Shown here: positions 61,583-64,000 of the stretch, one piece after another
Layout of the letters: every line of letters begins with the position of its first letter
How positions within the stretch are numbered: the stretch's first letter is position 1
Assembly: GCF_030689305.1 (NCBI RefSeq)
Contig: NZ_JAUYVM010000019.1
Span: 1-64,000, forward strand
DNA: 64,000 nucleotides
Reading direction: 5' to 3'
Source: Vibrio penaeicida
GTDB taxonomy: Bacteria; Pseudomonadota; Gammaproteobacteria; Enterobacterales; Vibrionaceae
Made by a program: the position numbers and the translations under genes
The notes under the pieces: generated by a model
What the model was told of the DNA's origin: nothing
Databases searched by the model: none
Seen by the model: only the letters and a program-made list of their open reading frames with translations

Positions 61583-61752
61583 CTCATCACTGACCGCCAA
61601 TTATACTGGCACCATAATAAAACCTCAAAGTATTGATTTTAAATGATTAAATTTTCAATCGTAACTTAACCGGCTTTTACTCAGTCAGTTTTTGTTTGTA
61701 AAATGTCCATCTAGCACGAAGAATGAAAGTGTATTAATAACCGAGACATTTT

Positions 61753-62643
61753 ATGTGTGCTAGGACAAGCAAAAACGAAAACAGCGTATTAACCTTTTCA
61801 GCCCTTTTAGCCTCTGGCTTTGCATTCGGTGGTTTGATTCTTGGATTATGGGTAGGTTCGCTGGTTATTGTTTTTGATGGTGTCTACTCCTTGATTAGTC
61901 TGCTGTTAACTTTATTGTCACTAGCCGCCGCGTGGTACATTCAAAAGCCGTCTGATGCACAATTCCCCTTCGGTCGCGCGGTTATCGAACCCATTGTCAT
62001 TATTATCAAAGCAACATCCATTCTCGGTGTTGTGGTGTATGCCTTGTATTCAGCAATTGAAGCCCTATTGACGGGCGGACGTGAGGTCGATGCTTCTATT
62101 GCAACACTATTTGGTGTGGTGAATGTTTTAGGTTGCGGATACGCATGGTGGGTCATTGCTCGTAAAAGTAAGCAACATTCCTCTGGATTAATTGAAGCAG
62201 AAGCCAAACAATGGCAAATGGACACCTTACTGAGTATCGTCGTCACAGCAGGGTTTGTTGTTGCGTGGTTGGTTTCTATTTCCCCATATAGTGAATATGC
62301 TGTATACGCCGATCCAGCTATGATGGTGTGTATGTCTTTCTATTTTATTAAAGTACCGTTTGATATGTTGAAAGACGCACTTCGTGAATTGCTGATGATG
62401 TCACCCAATAAAGAACTGTGCCAGAAAGTAGATAAAGGCATATCAGCGGTAGAGCAAGAAATGCCACAAGACATTCATGTTACTGGTGTAACTAAAATAG
62501 GTCGTGAACTTAGAGTGGATGTTGATATTCATACCAATAAGAAATCCATCGAGATAGGTGATATAGAACGCACAAGAACCAAGATCACTCGCAGGCTTTC
62601 TGCCCTACCCTACGATCTGCAACTCAATTTGAACGTCTGTTAA
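61753..62643 (+). CDS. Cation diffusion facilitator (CDF) family transporter
   Basis: A 296-residue metal or cation exporter. Five to six helices at the N-terminal two thirds include SLVIVFDGVYSLISLLLTLLSLAAAW, where the Asp in FDGVYSL is the first metal-site residue. Later come VNVLGCGYAWWVIARKSKQHSSGLIEAEAKQWQMDTLLSIV with the H/D-type second site (Asp in MDTLLS). A soluble C-terminal domain (about 215-296) has the CDF ferredoxin-like fold. GAGACATT precedes the ATG. The cation (Zn, Fe or Mn) cannot be told. A terminator follows. Confidence 0.9.
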   Translation: MCARTSKNENSVLTFSALLASGFAFGGLILGLWVGSLVIVFDGVYSLISLLLTLLSLAAAWYIQKPSDAQFPFGRAVIEPIVIIIKATSILGVVVYALYSAIEALLTGGREVDASIATLFGVVNVLGCGYAWWVIARKSKQHSSGLIEAEAKQWQMDTLLSIVVTAGFVVAWLVSISPYSEYAVYADPAMMVCMSFYFIKVPFDMLKDALRELLMMSPNKELCQKVDKGISAVEQEMPQDIHVTGVTKIGRELRVDVDIHTNKKSIEIGDIERTRTKITRRLSALPYDLQLNLNVC

Positions 62644-62663
62644 CCACAGCTCAAATGACCCAC

Positions 62664-62692
62664 AAAACGCGCTAATTAAAGCGCGTTTTTTA
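62664..62692 (+). terminator. Rho-independent terminator after the CDF gene
   Basis: AAAACGCGCT and AGCGCGTTTT form a 10-bp perfect stem around AATTAA, followed by TT and an A-rich tract. It lies 21 bp after the stop. A short half-copy of the ACCCAAGT family (AACCCAAGTAAT) follows at about 62705. Confidence 0.88.
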
Positions 62693-62889
62693 ATAGGTGA
62701 TATAACCCAAGTAATAACACCAACCTCCAAGCCCTCTCCTACCTGAATGCCCATTGCTTCTCATATACGAAGACATCGCAACACTTAGAATTATGAACTT
62801 GCCAGCTCTATGATGTTACTTAGTTATAGAGCTATCAAATTCTCTAGATGAACTGAGATGAATCAAAGTTTTTATAGCGAAACAGCTTT

Positions 62890-62914
62890 AAAGTTGTATT
62901 ATAAATACATCTTT
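62890..62914. promoter_or_regulatory. Predicted NsrR (nitric-oxide) operator before nnrS
   Basis: AAAGTTGTATT (62890-62900) and AATACATCTTT (62904-62914) form an 11-bp inverted repeat around ATA, with one mismatch. This fits the gammaproteobacterial NsrR consensus, GATGYATTTNAAATRCATC in form, at nearly every position. It ends 20 bp before the nnrS ATG, where a bound repressor would block transcription. Confidence 0.82.
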
Positions 62915-62934
62915 AAAGTCTAAAGGTATGAGCA

Positions 62935-64000
62935 ATGTTAAACATCACCGATATGAGAGTCGAAAACAAGATCCCCCCTATCTTACGTCTTGGTTTTAGG
63001 CCATTCTTTCTAGCGGGTCCGATCTACGCAATTATCGCTATTGTAGTTTGGGTATACGCCTTTCAGAGCGGTCAACCTAGCGACTTAAATGTCCCTGCAT
63101 TATGGTGGCATGTACATGAGATGTTTTTTGGTTTCGCTATGGCGATTGTGGCTGGCTTTGTTCTCACCGCGGTACAAAACTGGACGGGTGTCAATGGAAC
63201 GAAGGGATATCGGCTAGCGGCAATTTTCTTGCTGTGGTGCCTTCCTAGAGTATTGTTTTGGACACCCACTCCCCTCTGGCTCATCTCTATCATCGAAGCC
63301 ATGTTTCTTCTCGCGACAGCTTATGAAATTGGTTATCGAGTATTTAGAACAAAAGGCTGGAAAAACTTATTCTTTGTGCCGATGTTTTTGCTAGCCATAG
63401 GCGCTAACTTCGCAAGCTACGCGGTCATTAAAGGTTTGCCCCCATTTCCTGCAAGTGCTGTATGGCAATCGATGATGTGGTGGTTTGTGTTGTTGCTCTC
63501 CATCATGGGAGGAAGAGTCATTCCGTTTTTTACCGCCAGACGATTTCAGTTCGAAAAACCGCAACCAATAGTTTGGCTAGAGTGGGTGGCAACACTACCT
63601 TTAGTACTTTTATTTATAACGAGCTTTTTCCCTCTTACAGATCAACAAGTTGGGCAGTGGCTAATGCTCATTGCCGCGGTAGGTCAATTTTATAGAGTGG
63701 CTCGTTGGAAAACATGGAAAACCTTCTCTGAACCTTTGGTTTGGTCTCTACACTTAGCGTACCTTTGCATTCCCATTACATTAACCGTTCGCGGGCTAAC
63801 TTCTAATGGCTTTGTAAGCCATACTATGCTGCATCTCATCGCATTAGGTGCTCTCGGTGGTTTAATTCTCTCTATGATATCGAGAGTAACGATGGGGCAT
63901 ACTGGTCGAGAGATTTACAAAGGACCGAAGATGAGATTTGCCTTTGCGGCATTAATCTTAGCGGCTGTGCTGCGTAGTATTGGCGTTTCTGTAGCACCAT
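62935..64000 (+). CDS. nnrS: NnrS family membrane protein (5' part; runs off the window)
   Basis: At least 355 residues of an inner-membrane, haem- and copper-linked protein that eases nitric-oxide stress. It starts MLNITDMRVENKIPPILRLGFRPFFLAGP and has many helices. Conserved-looking His residues occur in WWHVHEMFFGFAMAIVAGF and SHTMLHLIALGALGG, and GGRVIPFFTARRF also belongs to the family pattern. The ATG at 62935 has AAAGG ten bases before it. The end is beyond the window. The NsrR-type box before it agrees with the known NsrR regulation of nnrS. The length is unknown but full NnrS is near 400 residues. Confidence 0.93.
   Translation, partial: MLNITDMRVENKIPPILRLGFRPFFLAGPIYAIIAIVVWVYAFQSGQPSDLNVPALWWHVHEMFFGFAMAIVAGFVLTAVQNWTGVNGTKGYRLAAIFLLWCLPRVLFWTPTPLWLISIIEAMFLLATAYEIGYRVFRTKGWKNLFFVPMFLLAIGANFASYAVIKGLPPFPASAVWQSMMWWFVLLLSIMGGRVIPFFTARRFQFEKPQPIVWLEWVATLPLVLLFITSFFPLTDQQVGQWLMLIAAVGQFYRVARWKTWKTFSEPLVWSLHLAYLCIPITLTVRGLTSNGFVSHTMLHLIALGALGGLILSMISRVTMGHTGREIYKGPKMRFAFAALILAAVLRSIGVSVAP

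Overview
The window looks like a stretch of a Vibrio chromosome, quite possibly the secondary one. Support comes from moderate GC in most genes, MipA/OmpV and porin-type outer-membrane proteins, a probable DUF3541 protein, a CHASE-GGDEF-EAL protein, an NsrR-type box before nnrS, and a family of palindromic repeats ending in ACCCAAGT, of a kind I associate with vibrios. No rRNA, tRNA, CRISPR array, phage structural gene or IS transposase was seen. Genus is an inference from protein style; no search was possible.

Region 1-4400 stands apart. It is much more AT-rich over its first 3.4 kb and carries a large STAND/AAA-type ATPase and a diverged aspartate/ornithine-carbamoyltransferase-like protein, convergent and overlapping at their 3' ends. 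A tyrosine recombinase follows, transcribed in the same direction as the carbamoyltransferase-like gene. The first 22 bases of the window are an exact inverted copy of the junction between the recombinase stop codon and the carbamoyltransferase-like start. The window therefore seems to begin on the last base of the final sense codon of a second, inverted recombinase copy. This recombinase-flanked, two-cargo unit is the best candidate for an undescribed system.

Region 4.9-22 kb is ordinary metabolism and housekeeping: lactate uptake and oxidation (lldP-lldD), small outer and inner membrane proteins, several Nudix and GNAT enzymes, DoxX, LysE with an AraC regulator, GST, a ParB-fold protein, a TetR-YciI-Tag operon with two palindromic operators, YpeA and NupC with a long structured upstream region. 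Region 22.4-28.2 kb holds an SRPBCC-YciI-ECF42 sigma factor cluster, then a response regulator-histidine kinase-sugar-binding-protein operon with no transporter.

Region 28.2-40.5 kb has an RND efflux pair, then a seven-gene operon read leftward: a periplasmic protein, LolD/MacB-like ATPase, permease, LolA-like carrier, outer-membrane protein, LytS-type kinase and LytTR regulator. A MipA/OmpV protein diverges from it across possible LytTR/AlgR-type repeats. Region 40.6-54.8 kb has a DUF2807 protein, a porin, a YccT-like protein, a Wzy/ligase-acyltransferase pair, a VOC protein, a LysR-MATE pair, NAD(P)HX repair, an L,D-transpeptidase and an EmrD-type exporter. Region 54.9-64 kb has a c-di-GMP enzyme, a Gfo/Idh/MocA oxidoreductase, acetoacetyl-CoA synthetase, a LysR regulator, a CDF transporter and the 5' part of nnrS behind a predicted NsrR operator.

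Two roughly 280-bp copies of a structured repeat lie in opposite orientation about 41 kb apart (9688-9968 and 50743-51024), with shortened derivatives elsewhere.
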